From contig CAJNOP010000307.1 of NCBI GenBank assembly GCA_905250075.1, positions 1-64,000 of the forward strand: a stretch of 64,000 bases of DNA, written 5' to 3'. Position numbers and translations under genes: made by a program. This stretch comes from Rotaria sp. Silwood1. Taxonomy: Eukaryota; Rotifera; Eurotatoria; Philodinida; Philodinidae. Shown in pieces: positions 23,316-35,700 of the stretch (position 1 is its first letter; every line of letters begins with the position of its first letter). The notes under the pieces were generated by a model. It ran no database searches. It saw nothing but the letters and a program-made list of their open reading frames with translations, and was not told the DNA's origin.

Positions 23316-26300
23316 TTACATTTTCTTTCGAATTTTTTCATATGTTTCTTTATAGTCCAAAAGATGAGGATGCTTTGAAGGCAATTTTTCTTGAGCTATT
23401 TCTACTGCTTGTTGAATATTTTTCATTGCCATACTATATCGTTGAGTAGATAAATATAATTTCGCCAAATTGTGATATACTACAGCTAACTCAGGATGGT
23501 TTTTCGGTAGTTGCTTTTCACGTATTTCTAGCCCTTTTTGATTATATGTCAATGCCGTTGAATAATCTCTCATTTCACGATATGTTTCACCTAAATTTAT
23601 ATATGTTGTTGCACGAGCTGTGGGATCACATTGAACATTTTCTTGTATATTTAATGCTTTTCGATGAAAAGAAAGTGCCTTTTCATAATTACCCAATAAT
23701 CGGTGAATATCACCAATATGAGTATAGGATAAACCGAAATACGGATGTCTTTCAGGTAATGTTTTTCGATCTATTGCGAGGACTTTTTCAAAATAATCTA
23801 GTGCCTTTGAATAATCTTTTATACTGCGGTAAACCTTTCCGAACCAGCTGTATGTTGAAGCAAAAGCTGGATTACCTTCTTCCAACGTTCTTTGCTGAAT
23901 TTCAAAAGCACCTTGAAGAGCTGCAAGAGCTGCGGCGTAATCACCCATTTTTTCATGACACGCTGCAAAACTCAAGTGACTTTCAGCTAATAAGGGATGA
24001 TTCGGAGGAAGAGCTTTTTGGAGTATTTTATGTGATTTTTCGTAAAATTTAAGTGCTTTCAAGTAGTCACCCATGGCGTTATATACTCCACCGACACTAC
24101 TGTAGGAAGCCGCCAAATCGGGATGAGTCGGAGGCAGAGCTTTCTCAAGTATCTTATGTGCTTTATCATAGAATTGAAGTGCTTTCAAGTATTCACCCAT
24201 GTCGAAATACACTTGACCGATATTGTTGTAGGAATCACCCAAATTTGGATGATTCGAAGGCAGAGCTTTTTCTCTTATTTGAAGCGCTCTTTCAAAGTAT
24301 TGAATTGCTTTCGAGTAGTCACCCATGTTCTGATTCACTTGACCGATATTGTTGTAGGAAACAGCCAAATCTGGATGAGTTGATGGCAAAGCTTTTTCGA
24401 ATATTCTGTGTGCTTTATCATAGAATTGAAGTGCTTTCGCATAGTCACCCATGGCGGTATATGCTGCACCCATCGAGGAATAGGAAACACCCAAATCTGG
24501 ATGATTCGAAGGCAGAGCTTTTTCTCTTATTTTATGCGCTCTTTCGAAATATTGAACTGCTTTTGAGTACTCACCCATGTTTTGATTCACTTGACCGATA
24601 TTGTTGTAGGAAGCAGCCAAATCTGGATGAGTTGGTGGCAAAGCTTTTTCGAATATTCTGTGTGCTTTATCATAGAATTGAAGTGCTTTCGCATAGTCAC
24701 CCATAGCGTTATATGCTGCACCCACCGAGGAGTAGGAACCACCCAAATCTGGATGATCCGGAGGCAGAGCTTTTTCTCTGATTTGAAGCGCTCTTTCGAA
24801 ATATTGAACTGCTTTCGAGTAGTCACCCATGTACTGATTCACTTGACCGATATTGTTGTAGGAAACAGCCAAATCGGGATGAGTTGGTGGCAGAGCTTTT
24901 CCGAGTATCTTATGTGCTTTTTCATAGGATTGAAGTGCTTTCGCATAGTCACCCACGGCGATATATGCTGCACCCATTGAAGAATAGGAACCACCCAAAT
25001 CTGGATGATTCGGAGGCAGAGCTTTTTCTCTTATTTTATGCGCTTTTTCATAGAACTGATGTCCTTTTGCATAGTCACCCATGGCGTGATATGCCGCACC
25101 GATCCACGCGTAGGAATTACCCAGATGTGGATGATTCGGAGGCAGAGCTTTTTCTCTTATTTTAAGTGATTTTTCGTAAAATTCAAGTGCTTTGGAGTAG
25201 TCACCCATGTTGTGATACACTCCACCAAGGTTGTTGTAGGAAAGAGCCAAATCAGGGTCAGTCGAAGACATAGCTTTTTCTTTTATTTTAATTGTTTTTT
25301 CGTAAAATTCTAGTGCTTTCAAGTAGTCACCCATGGTATTGTACGCAAGACCGATATTATTGTAGGTATTAGCCAGTGAAGCATCATCTTCTGGAAGAGT
25401 TTTTCGGTGGATTTCAAGTGCTTTTTCGTAAAATGAGACCGCTTCTCTGTATTGCCCTTGGTTGTCTTTCACCAATCCAAGGTGGTGATAAATATGTGCT
25501 CTATTACTGTCATCAGGTATCTGCTGTAGTAATGTGTTGTACAACTCTTCGGCCTTGTCAAATTGTCCTATGGTGAGGAGGAGCTTACACATTCGATACC
25601 ATCCGCTACCGTCGGTCTCTTTTCGTATACGATCGGTTAATAGGCGTAGCTGTGGGTCATCATCCGACGTAAGTTTAAGATTCACTTCGTAAAATGGACT
25701 ATTGTTGCCAAGTTCTCGAATGTCATCAATTCGAAAAACGGTGTGCATGGAGAAAAGAATTTCTTCTTCACTCTTTAAATAACTTTCCTCCTGAATGGAG
25801 GCGAATGGAGTTGATGAGACAGTGGGATCAATGGTTATTTTAAAAAGAATACGGACCAAATCGGTTGTTCGTAAGGCTTGTTTGGCGAAATCAAGAGAGA
25901 CTTTTTGATTTTTACTGGTTGATAAAAAGTTATTAAAAGAGATAAGCCCACTTTTATTTTTGGTAAGTTTTTCGAAGTCTGCTTTCGATAGACCTTGACC
26001 TCGAAAGACTGTAAAGATCTTCCCATGATATTGGCTTACTTGATTCTTGTACAAAGTTTCGATTTGTCGGTGTACATCGCACAGAAAGAAACCCATTCGA
26101 ATCATGATATCTCCGTCAAGAGTCCGTAATGCCCCATTGAGCATTTTGTACGTGAAGCACTCACGTGTATACCACCAAATAGCCTTTGATGAGTGATAAG
26201 TACTTTCAAATTCTTCAATATTTTTTATTTCTTGGATATTGTTCTTGTATTCTTCTCGGCAAAATGTGATTAAGTCTTCGAAATCTTGGTGACAATGTTC

Positions 26301-26813
26301 TATCTCAAGGAGTATTTCCTTGAATATTTGTGAATACATGAAGGTCGGTTCCAGCTGATCGAGATTTTCGCTAGAACTCCCTTCATTGGCACCAATAATA
26401 CTGATCTTGATGTGGTCTTGGTCATATTGTTTGGTAGCCTTTGTCAGCTTTTCACATATGTGCTTGATAGATGTATGGACACCATTGATTTTTGTCCAAT
26501 TTTGAGCCCATTCTTGATGGCGCTGTCTGTCACGGCAAAATATGTATATGGCATTTAATTTTGCCATGCCATGGATGCTTGGCACTAAATGTTGCCCAAG
26601 CGCACCCGAGCAGATAACAAATGATATCTCTTCAGGATTTTCATTCAGCAGTTGAACACATTCTTCTGCTGTTGTGCATGGATTGACTTGATTTACAACA
26701 CCACGCAATTGCACAAGTGTATTTTGGCAATCTTGATTTTCCATGTTAATGTTTGCATCAACCCAAATAACCAAGTAATTTTCAGCCAAACGTTGTCGTC
26801 GACGTCGACTCAT
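23316..26813 (-). CDS. NAD-dependent arginine ADP-ribosyltransferase with 17 kinesin-light-chain-type TPR repeats
   Basis: One uninterrupted frame of 1165 residues starts at the ATG at 26813. Residues ~12-125 form an alpha/beta domain (YLVIWVDANIN; FVICSGALGQHLVPSIHG) often found ahead of this enzyme in bdelloids. Residues ~200-375 form a mono-ADP-ribosyltransferase fold with the R-S-ExE signature: Arg271 (VFRGQ), Ser298-Thr-Ser (FLSTS) and Glu349/Glu351 (SEEEILF). It would transfer ADP-ribose from NAD to a protein arginine. Residues ~439-1152 are 17 tandem 42-residue TPRs (consensus YNNIGxVYxxMGDYxKALxF then ...EKALPPNHPDL), likely for protein binding. No signal peptide or membrane segment, so probably cytosolic. 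Middle units alternate in a two-unit pattern, pointing to recent tandem duplication. Codon use is less AT-biased than in conserved genes. Absence of introns and telomere-repeat proximity fit a lineage-expanded subtelomeric family. Confidence 0.95.
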   Translation of the reverse strand: MSRRRRQRLAENYLVIWVDANINMENQDCQNTLVQLRGVVNQVNPCTTAEECVQLLNENPEEISFVICSGALGQHLVPSIHGMAKLNAIYIFCRDRQRHQEWAQNWTKINGVHTSIKHICEKLTKATKQYDQDHIKISIIGANEGSSSENLDQLEPTFMYSQIFKEILLEIEHCHQDFEDLITFCREEYKNNIQEIKNIEEFESTYHSSKAIWWYTRECFTYKMLNGALRTLDGDIMIRMGFFLCDVHRQIETLYKNQVSQYHGKIFTVFRGQGLSKADFEKLTKNKSGLISFNNFLSTSKNQKVSLDFAKQALRTTDLVRILFKITIDPTVSSTPFASIQEESYLKSEEEILFSMHTVFRIDDIRELGNNSPFYEVNLKLTSDDDPQLRLLTDRIRKETDGSGWYRMCKLLLTIGQFDKAEELYNTLLQQIPDDSNRAHIYHHLGLVKDNQGQYREAVSFYEKALEIHRKTLPEDDASLANTYNNIGLAYNTMGDYLKALEFYEKTIKIKEKAMSSTDPDLALSYNNLGGVYHNMGDYSKALEFYEKSLKIREKALPPNHPHLGNSYAWIGAAYHAMGDYAKGHQFYEKAHKIREKALPPNHPDLGGSYSSMGAAYIAVGDYAKALQSYEKAHKILGKALPPTHPDLAVSYNNIGQVNQYMGDYSKAVQYFERALQIREKALPPDHPDLGGSYSSVGAAYNAMGDYAKALQFYDKAHRIFEKALPPTHPDLAASYNNIGQVNQNMGEYSKAVQYFERAHKIREKALPSNHPDLGVSYSSMGAAYTAMGDYAKALQFYDKAHRIFEKALPSTHPDLAVSYNNIGQVNQNMGDYSKAIQYFERALQIREKALPSNHPNLGDSYNNIGQVYFDMGEYLKALQFYDKAHKILEKALPPTHPDLAASYSSVGGVYNAMGDYLKALKFYEKSHKILQKALPPNHPLLAESHLSFAACHEKMGDYAAALAALQGAFEIQQRTLEEGNPAFASTYSWFGKVYRSIKDYSKALDYFEKVLAIDRKTLPERHPYFGLSYTHIGDIHRLLGNYEKALSFHRKALNIQENVQCDPTARATTYINLGETYREMRDYSTALTYNQKGLEIREKQLPKNHPELAVVYHNLAKLYLSTQRYSMAMKNIQQAVEIAQEKLPSKHPHLLDYKETYEKIRKKM

Positions 26814-26894
26814 TTTCGATGCAATAGATATTGTTCGATTGGTAATCGTATATTGTGAATAATAAATTGCTGCTTGGACACACTCTACCTTTTG

Positions 26895-26905
26895 TATTTA
26901 TATAT
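26895..26905 (-). promoter_or_regulatory. Candidate TATA box of the ADP-ribosyltransferase gene
   Basis: On the minus strand TATATAAATACAAAAG lies about 85-95 nt upstream of the start codon, a plausible core promoter position. Transcription start not known. Confidence 0.4.
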
Positions 26906-26989
26906 TTGATGCACGTTGCTTTTTTTTCTATATTTTTCTCCGCCGTCAAATGTGCGTATTTTTTTCATTGACACTTAATAACAAATTAA

Positions 26990-29900
26990 AGAGAAAAAAA
27001 ACGAATCGTATAATAATTTTATCTCAGTTTCATTTACGTATCATGTGAAGCATGACTTAAGTTTTATTGCATTATATACCTTGTCTTATACGTTGTATAT
27101 TTCGTTTCATTTTTTCACAACAATGTTTTTCTTCTATCTAACAAGAACGAAAGTGACAACAAGGACAGCGTCAATGTGTTTTTTTCTCATTATGTATATG
27201 ATTCACATGCTGATAATGGGAACGAAACAAGAAAAAACATAATTCCAGTTTTAATTGAGGCAACAATCGAAGCGGTTTCTACTTGTCAAATATACTGTTA
27301 ATCATTAACCAGTGATTGAAATAATGGTGATTCTCTTAATTGAAGTTTGAAAATAATGAAAGATCAAAGTACTTGTTACTAATTTATAAATGAATGAAAC
27401 ACTTTAATGAAGGCTTTACACATTGGTATAGCAAATAAGCAAAAGTTTTATATCAATTATCATCCAAATTTCATCTAAAAACGCACACAAACTTTAATCT
27501 TGTCATGTACAGAATGAATACATCATCATTCACAATCTTACTAGAGTAATTTTTGATTTGTAATCATTCAAAATATGTGTAGAATAAAAAGAAATTTTGT
27601 TTTCTTGTGTTATATTAGTTGCTCTTGTTTTATTAATTTTTAAAATTCATATAGAAATCATATTCCAATTTTATCTATTCCTATTTAAAACTCATTTAAC
27701 TTAAACGTGTGTTAAAATGACAACAAGAAAAACTCCTGTTTTATACAAACATATATTGATAAATAAATATTTTTTGCTTGTATGCATATGAAAGAGAATC
27801 ATACATGTTTGCATATAATTAGCAAATAATGAGAAGAATTGCTCATAGTTTTTCAGCTAAAACTGGTGATATTGAAGACATGAATCTTTATTTCTTAATT
27901 CAAGAGCAAAATAAGCCATCATAGCATTACATGCTTGATGTTTTTGTTCAAAAACAGAAGGGTAATATTATCAGTGCTTAACTTGATCATTATATTTTGT
28001 GAAACATGACCTGAAAGGAGTGTTGAAGTACATAGGGTAGAAATTTTGGACCCATTCCTTCCTCCCACAGACCGTGACAGACGCTTTTCATAGATCGTCA
28101 CAGCGACTGATAGTCACCTTCAAGAGACTATCAAATATTCTGTATAACTAACACCTAATTGGAGTATTCACGGAGTATTTCTTTTATGAAGTTCTACTCT
28201 GTAAATTTAGCAATACTGAGAGAATATGTCCAGTATACGTAAAAAAGAGCAGTTTTTAGGGAATTAGTAACAATAGGTACATCATGTTTCACATTTTAAT
28301 CCCACAGGGGTTGGGCTAACAGCTTTTTTTAATTTACATAAATTTGCATTACAAATACATAAAAAAAAAGTTTTATAAAAACATCAGTATACAGTTGTAT
28401 TAGTAAGTAAAGAATCTTTTATGCCAAATGAAAACAAAAGTGTTAACTCATCAAAAATTATTATGCGAATAGTCAAAACTTTCGTTTTTTGTGACTGAGC
28501 AACGTTCTAGTAATATGTTTTTCTTTTACAAACATTCATCAGTAAGCTCATATCAGAATTGGTAAAAAATTACCAACATTGAACATATAGTAACATTGCA
28601 TTGCTCTCTTCTACACAAAGTATTGTAATAATGCACTAAAATCTTTAAATATAACAATGACACAGATAACCAGTACAGTCGTATTATTGCGATATTCTAC
28701 TTATTCATGTATTTCAAGTTTTTTATTCGTTTGACTGATACATTCTTTGTTCAATCATTACGCCATTGAATAGCTACATGAGAAAATTTTAAAGAACTAC
28801 GGTCTAATTTAATTTTATATGTATAACTGAAATTTTCGACTTTTATGAGTACGGTTATCATCAGCAAAGAAGGCATCATCTGTACCATGAGTTTACTTTG
28901 ATTTACAACCAACAATAACTGATGAAAAGAAATTAAAACAACAAAAACTGTTTTACCATACACAACAAGTAAATAAACATAAATCATGATAACTAATAAC
29001 TGACCATTTTAAACCTAGTTACGATTTTATAAATATCTTCAATTAAAAAAAATCTATACATTTCAAATATTTAATTCTACAAGAACACGATCAATAAGTG
29101 AATAAGTAAACTTGAGTGAAACAATAGTATATCAAAAAATTTTAAAGAAATGCAGTTTAATTTAATTTTTTTTTGTTATAGTTCTTTTCATCAGTTACTG
29201 TTTGTTATGAATACACGTAAACTCATGTTACAGATGATGTCTTCTTTGTTAATGATGACCGTGCTCATAAAAGTTGACAATTGATGAAAAAAAAATGATA
29301 TTAAAACCATTTGTTAATTTCCTAATGAAAATAAAGTTTGATTATCTATATTTGTTCAATAAAATGTTTCATCTTACAAGAATTCTTTCGCAGTTGTGTT
29401 TAAAAATCGTTTTTTCTTTTTCATGTTATTAAAATCTTTTTCCATAAGTATATTTCTAATAGAATTCTGTAATCATTAATCTTATTTTTAGTGAAATAAA
29501 CATAGCAACCTTTCAATCATTTTCTTTTCGACAACAACATTTATCAATGACATGCAGTTTTGTATTCAATTTTTATAATAACTTCACTTATGATTTTTCT
29601 ACAAATATTTACCAAGAATAAACGTCATAGTGAAAATGAAACGTTTGGCATATTGTTTTGCATACCTACAGATGTCTGAGAGTGTAATGACTTTGATGTG
29701 TCCGTTTTATTTTCAAATCCTCATCCTACTTTCCGTGTGCATTTTTTGTTTATTTCCATTGTCAGTAGAGTCCATCAAGTTCAAAAATTTTGGACCTGAA
29801 CTTAATCCGTATTCATAATATTGTCAATAACCTACACATTTCTCATAAGCATCTTGACAGTGATCTTATAAGAATGTGAATATAACTGACTATAATTTTT

Positions 29901-32728
29901 AGAATAACAATTGTCGGATTTAGGTCTTGACCCGGTGAGCTCCATACGTCAATGAATGGTGTGCTCGATGACAATATATACATTGCGTTATAATTAAAAA
30001 TCTGTCTTTGTTTGGATTTATGATAACAGTCAACATGCACAACGTCATTGAAGATCGTTCCATCATCATTATCTGTAATTAATAGCTCATCACTAGTATA
30101 TAGATCTGAAGAGTGTACTTTTGCAAGTAAATACTTGTGTGCTTCTTCTTTAGAAAAAAAACAAGAATATTTCGTTGACTACTCAATAAAGAAATAATTC
30201 ATGATTTGTATCATCAAGGAAAAACGTTTGATGAGCTGAAGAAAAATATTTTCATTTCTCTCAAAAAAATTGATTATGATAAAATCATGTTTAAAACGTT
30301 AGATTAACAGTCGAAAATGTAAATGAAATAAATGTTTCTATTAAATCTTGAGATTTTTTTTTACGAATACATGGAGAATAAAAGCAACAGTAACACTTAT
30401 TTATACAAATTTATTACTGTTCATAACTTGATTAATAAAATTTTTCATTCTTAACTTTTATCTTTATAGAATTTCCCACAGTATTTCATATGGATTAATA
30501 TAAGAAGAAGAAGTTTTTCAAACTAAATTAAATCTTATATATAAAAAGAAGGCAATTCTTTTTTTTTTTCTTTATAAAATAGAAAAATTTATACGTATGT
30601 ATTATAAATTATTTTAATACATGAAAGAAATTCTATTTTAAAAAAGCTTTAGACTTTTTAATGTAAAATAATCTATAGTCATTAATTTGTATTATTTATT
30701 TTTGCGTTGACCATCTAAAGTTTAAGTTTATTTTTATTAAGTATTTCATGTAATTATAATTTATTATAACGAAAACTAGGTAAAGGACTACATAAATGCT
30801 GTATTTCACACCGAATTACAAAGCACGAAGTTTAGTTCGTAATGAAATAGAGATAAAAACGAGCTTTTGATTGGATCAAATAGATTAAATGAATAATTCT
30901 CGAATATCAATCACTAACATCCTTCATTGAACTAATTCATATTATTAAACTTAGACAATTAACTATGGACTCGACAGTGTTAGTTGTTAAAGAATTTCTC
31001 TCTAAAAAATATGGTAATACATAAAAAAATCTTATGCACATCTTCAATCGATTGTTTCTAGGGAGCGATTCTATCAACAATTATACTGTATAACATCCTT
31101 GAGTAAAAAGACAAAATAATCTTGACTTATAGCACTGAAGACGAGAGTCCCTTCTATACCATGCTTGTAAATCGATAAGTACATTTTGAATTTTTACTTC
31201 TGTTTTGACTCAATTTTAGTTTCTCAAGGATATACATAGCAAAAGCATGAAAATGGTCTAGAATTTATTAAACAAGCTTAATGACTTGATCAGCTACATG
31301 CAATTAGAGCCAAGATGTAGTGGTAGTACTACACCTCTGAGCTCTTCGTAATCATCTCATGAGAAACACAGCACTTGTAAAAACCTGTTAAAATATTTTT
31401 TTTTAGTATATTAGAGTACTTTCAACCCAAATTTTCACGTGCTAATGAAAAATTGCCCACTGTATAATAGTTGACATTTCGTGCCATTACTATGACACAT
31501 ACGGAAAGTGCAAAGTTATTTTTAGAGTGTTTGTATTTGTTCTTATGTCGTTCTGTTAATGAATATCTGATAAAAAAAAATAAGATAATATATGGTTCGC
31601 AAGAGAAAAAAAGAAACTTGCCTATTACGATTGCTAGAACAAATTTTCTTTCCAAAATCTTGTCTATGAAAAAAAAAATCTAAAGCACGAAAAATAATTT
31701 TCTATCATATGACAGAATAATTAATTTAACACAATTTCAACAAGTATATTTATAATAATTAAACTACTTACTCTGACAAAATATTCAGTTAAGAAAATGT
31801 TAAACCTTTTATCTCGAACATTATTTTCATGAAAAATGTTACTTTTTTCGAAAATTTATTTTGACTTCAATAGAATTTATGTTGTTGCAAGATATACAAT
31901 TTTTAGGCAAATGCATTTAAAACTTCAGTTTCTTCAATTAGAAACTTAAATTTTGAAGAAAAAAAAATATCCAAGTCATGTAATTATCCTATTGTCTTTC
32001 TAATAAATGTAACTGCATTCAATTTGATCATATAGTTCATACAATTATTAGAAGAAGTTAAAAGATAGTTACATAATGATTGATAATTAGTAATTGCACT
32101 TTTAATATACAACTTAAAAAAACAACAATAAATTAAGTTTCAATCTTTTTTCTTTTTCTAAACTCTTATCTCAATTTCGAATATCATCATAATCTCTGTA
32201 TGAATTTATTAATGCACTTAAGTTTATATATTTCTTTTGGCTTTTCTTTTCTGATAAATATCATCATGAATCAAGCTCTTTTCCGTAAATACGAGAGACA
32301 TTTAGTATATTTCTCTTGTTTTTTGTCTCATATCGACATTTATCAAACAAAGTCAGCTGATATTCTTGACTTAGAATATGATGCACCATAAGCATTTGAT
32401 TATTTGATATGTATTTACTTTATTTGCGACGGATAATGAGAGAAAAAGAACTCATACAAATGAACATGTCATCTACTATCATCATCCTAGTTAGAATGGC
32501 AAATATATTCTGATGTTTTCTTTTTCCGTTCTTACTCTGTCGTTTAACAAAAGTAACGATACAGGCCTTCTTTTCTTTTTTTTTTGTTGTCCCACATTTT
32601 TTTCCTCGTTGCTGTTGTTCTTATTCTTTCAGACAATATTTGTCTACACGGCTACTGATTATTACTGTTGATACACACATATACATATAATCTTATCCTT
32701 GTAGTTCTATATATGTACATATATAAAG
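26990..32728. other. Long gene-poor interval
   Basis: 5.7 kb of AT-rich DNA between the ADP-ribosyltransferase promoter and the LIM gene. Only the inverted duplication at 28845-29280 stands out. A motif near 28305 (GGGCTAACAGCTTTTTTT) resembles one near 44990 (GCGCTAACAAGCTTTTTTTT) and may be a shared transposon end. Open frames here (27045-27242, 29630-29818, 31422-31683) show no family motif. Confidence 0.5.
28845..29280. repeat. Inverted duplication of a degenerate fragment
   Basis: About 105 bp at 28845-28955 recurs in reverse complement at about 29170-29280, sharing blocks such as CTTTTATGAG, CATCATCTGTA and ATGAGTTTAC. Both can be read as a peptide like THGTDDAFFADDNRTHKS, with a stop in one copy. 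It may be a decayed gene fragment duplicated in inverse orientation or a foldback element without clear termini. Confidence 0.6.
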
Positions 32729-35700
32729 ATGGCTTCGTCTTCATCATCTAAAGATATATTTATACAAAATTCAGAACAAAAAAATGATCAATCTCAATTG
32801 AAAATGAATTTTGATCATCCTTTACCAAATCAATTATCATCATCAACTACTCGTATATTTGTTCCGAGACCATTTTATCGATCACAAATTACACCTGATC
32901 CATTTGATTATTCAAATAATAATCAACAATATCTTCAAAATCGAATTCAACGTCGATTTTCAACAAATCAAATAAATGGTGATTTAAAAAAAAAGTTTCT
33001 ACTTGCTAATGCATGAATATTTTTTTTTGATTAACAAAAACTTTAATAACATCAGAAAAGATTTCTATGATGATTTTATGATAAATTAGAAGTTAAAAGA
33101 ATCTTAAATTATTCTTTAAATAATTACACATCATCTGTTAACAATCAACAAAAAAAAATATCGATACTCTCATTTCTTGTTAACATAGTCAATCATCAAA
33201 AAAAAAAAAGAAGAATAGTAAAAGATTGTAGATTACGTATATGAATAATATACTTTGATGAAGTCATCAAGGTTATTTATTCTTCGTACTTAAATAGGCA
33301 ATGAAGTGTTATTTTGTTTGTATAACAACTTTGCTTAAATAAAGAAGAGAAAGAACAAAAAAAAAAAAAAAAAAAAATTAAACATAGTTTTCATTTATTT
33401 AGATTCTCCACTTTCAAATTCATATTTATCTGAACAAGAACGATCTTCACCAACAATTTTAATGCATCCACATTATTATCAACAATATCGATCAACACCT
33501 AATAATAATCGTGGTAAGTCAAATGATTAATGATATGATTATAGAATCAAAATTATTATTTCGAATATACTATAATATATTTTAAGAAAATTTCATATTG
33601 ATTATTTCTAGCTTTGATTAGTGTTAGTTCAACGAAATCGCCATTAATTACAATAGCTTCAGGTGGTTCACCAAGTCGATCTGAATTTCGTGTATCATCA
33701 TCACCAATAGCAAATAAATCAACATTACGTGAAATTCGTATATCTCGACCAGATTCACCGTCTATATCAATTAATCGTACTGGTACAAATCAACCAATAA
33801 CATTTACTAGTAATACAAATGGTCGAATGATTCCTAATGGAAATGATGATGGTGCTTTTCATATATCAGTTGAACCACCAATAAATACAATTCAACATGA
33901 TAGTAGAACAAGACAAACATCACCCGTATGTTATACGAAATTAAAATAAATCTGATTATCTTTTTTCTTTTTTGTCTTTTTGAAGCCATTTCATCAAATT
34001 GAAATGCGTCGTGATTCTGGTGATAATCTATATAAATCAAATATTATTACAAATCCTTTTAAATCATCAATAGCTTATCCTGGTCCAAAAAATAATACAT
34101 TTGATTATTCTTCAACTAATGCAAATTTACCACCAACATCAAATTCAAATTCATTATCAATACGTAATGGAAATTTAATAAAAAAAGAACAAACTGAAGT
34201 TGATAATTTAACTAAATTTTTAATGAAAAGTATGAATGCATCAAATGAACCAAATTTTTTTGGTTAGTTCAAAAACAAAACAATTATTTTCTAAGAATGA
34301 ATCTCTCGTTTTTTTTATTCTTTTATTTGAAAGGTATGTGTGCTCGATGTAATATTGAAATTATTGGAGAAGAAAATGGATTAATAGCTATGGATCGAAT
34401 GTATCATGTATCATGTTTTACATGTACTATGTGTGGATGTCGTTTACGTGGTATGCATTTTTATTCAATGGAAAATAAACCTTATTGTGAATCATGTTAT
34501 GTTGTAAGTTTGTTTTTTGATATGGAATTATTTTATTTTATTTATTTTTTTATGTAGAATTCATTAGAAAAATGTGTGTCTTGTGGTTTACCTATTACGG
34601 ATCGAGTATGTTATTCAAGTATTTTCGAAGATTATCTTAGATTTTTTGTTGAAGAAAATATAAAATCAATTTTACAAAAAAAGATTACAATAGATCACAT
34701 ATATTCTAATTTGCAGAGATATGAATTAATCACATATAGAGCTGTACGAAAATGACGGTGATATGTAAAAAACAAAATGAAGCTTTGTCTCATGAAATTG
34801 ATTCGTAGATGATTTTATTGATAAATATTATTTGATGGTTAACATTCATATTTTGCAAAAACCAAAACTCTATTCATTATTAATTAGAAAAAAAAAGGTC
34901 CCCAAGTGTGAGTCTCAGTTTTGAATCGGATATATACCAGTTTGTAGAGCTTGATGAGGCTATAAGAAGCCTATAAGGGTTCGTCCCCATGCGCTGTCCT
35001 TCTCAAGTTATAGCCATTTTACCTGATTTTCGGCCTTTGGCAAGGTATATGTGAACAAGTCGAATCAAAGAATTTCCACCTGAAATTTTGCCTATAGATA
35101 GGTCTTATGGCCATTAGAAAGCTCTAAAAATTTTAGCTCATAAGAATGTTTTCTTCTTGAGATATTGGATATCGAAAAAACGATCATATATCACAAAGAA
35201 AGAACAAAAAATCGACCGTCTTCAACATTCGATATCTCAAGAAGAAAACATTCTTATGAGCTAAAATTTTTAGAGCTTTCTAATGGCCATAAGACCTATC
35301 TATAGGCAAAATTTCAGGTCGAAATTCTTTGATTCGACTTGTTCACATATACCTTGCCAAAGACAGAAAATCAGGTAAAATGGCTATAACTTGAGAAGGA
35401 CAGCGCATGGGGACGAACCTTTATAGGCTTCTTATAGTCTCATCAAGCTCTACAAACTGGTATATATCCGATTCAAAACTGAGACTCACACTTGGGGACC
35501 TTCCCTCGTTAGTCACTTGTGACTCTTTATACTTCACTAAGAGATTTATATTTGTACTCATATCTGATGTTCATCGCCCTAGAGTAGCAACGCTATTTGA
35601 CAAGAATCTATAATGTACTCTGTGTCATCAGCCCTGGAATGACCGACCCTAAGCAAGTCACTAACAGTTATTTACCTCCAATCATCTATTCAATAGCATG

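Noticed and set aside
23316..25500. Regular repeats that might be read as CRISPR or a satellite
   Set aside because: The 126-bp period is the TPR coding unit, without spacers of the CRISPR kind.
23546..25576. Several long plus-strand open frames (up to 217 residues) opposite the TPR gene
   Set aside because: They are antisense images of the 126-bp TPR repeats; the minus frame has clear domains and the plus frames have none.
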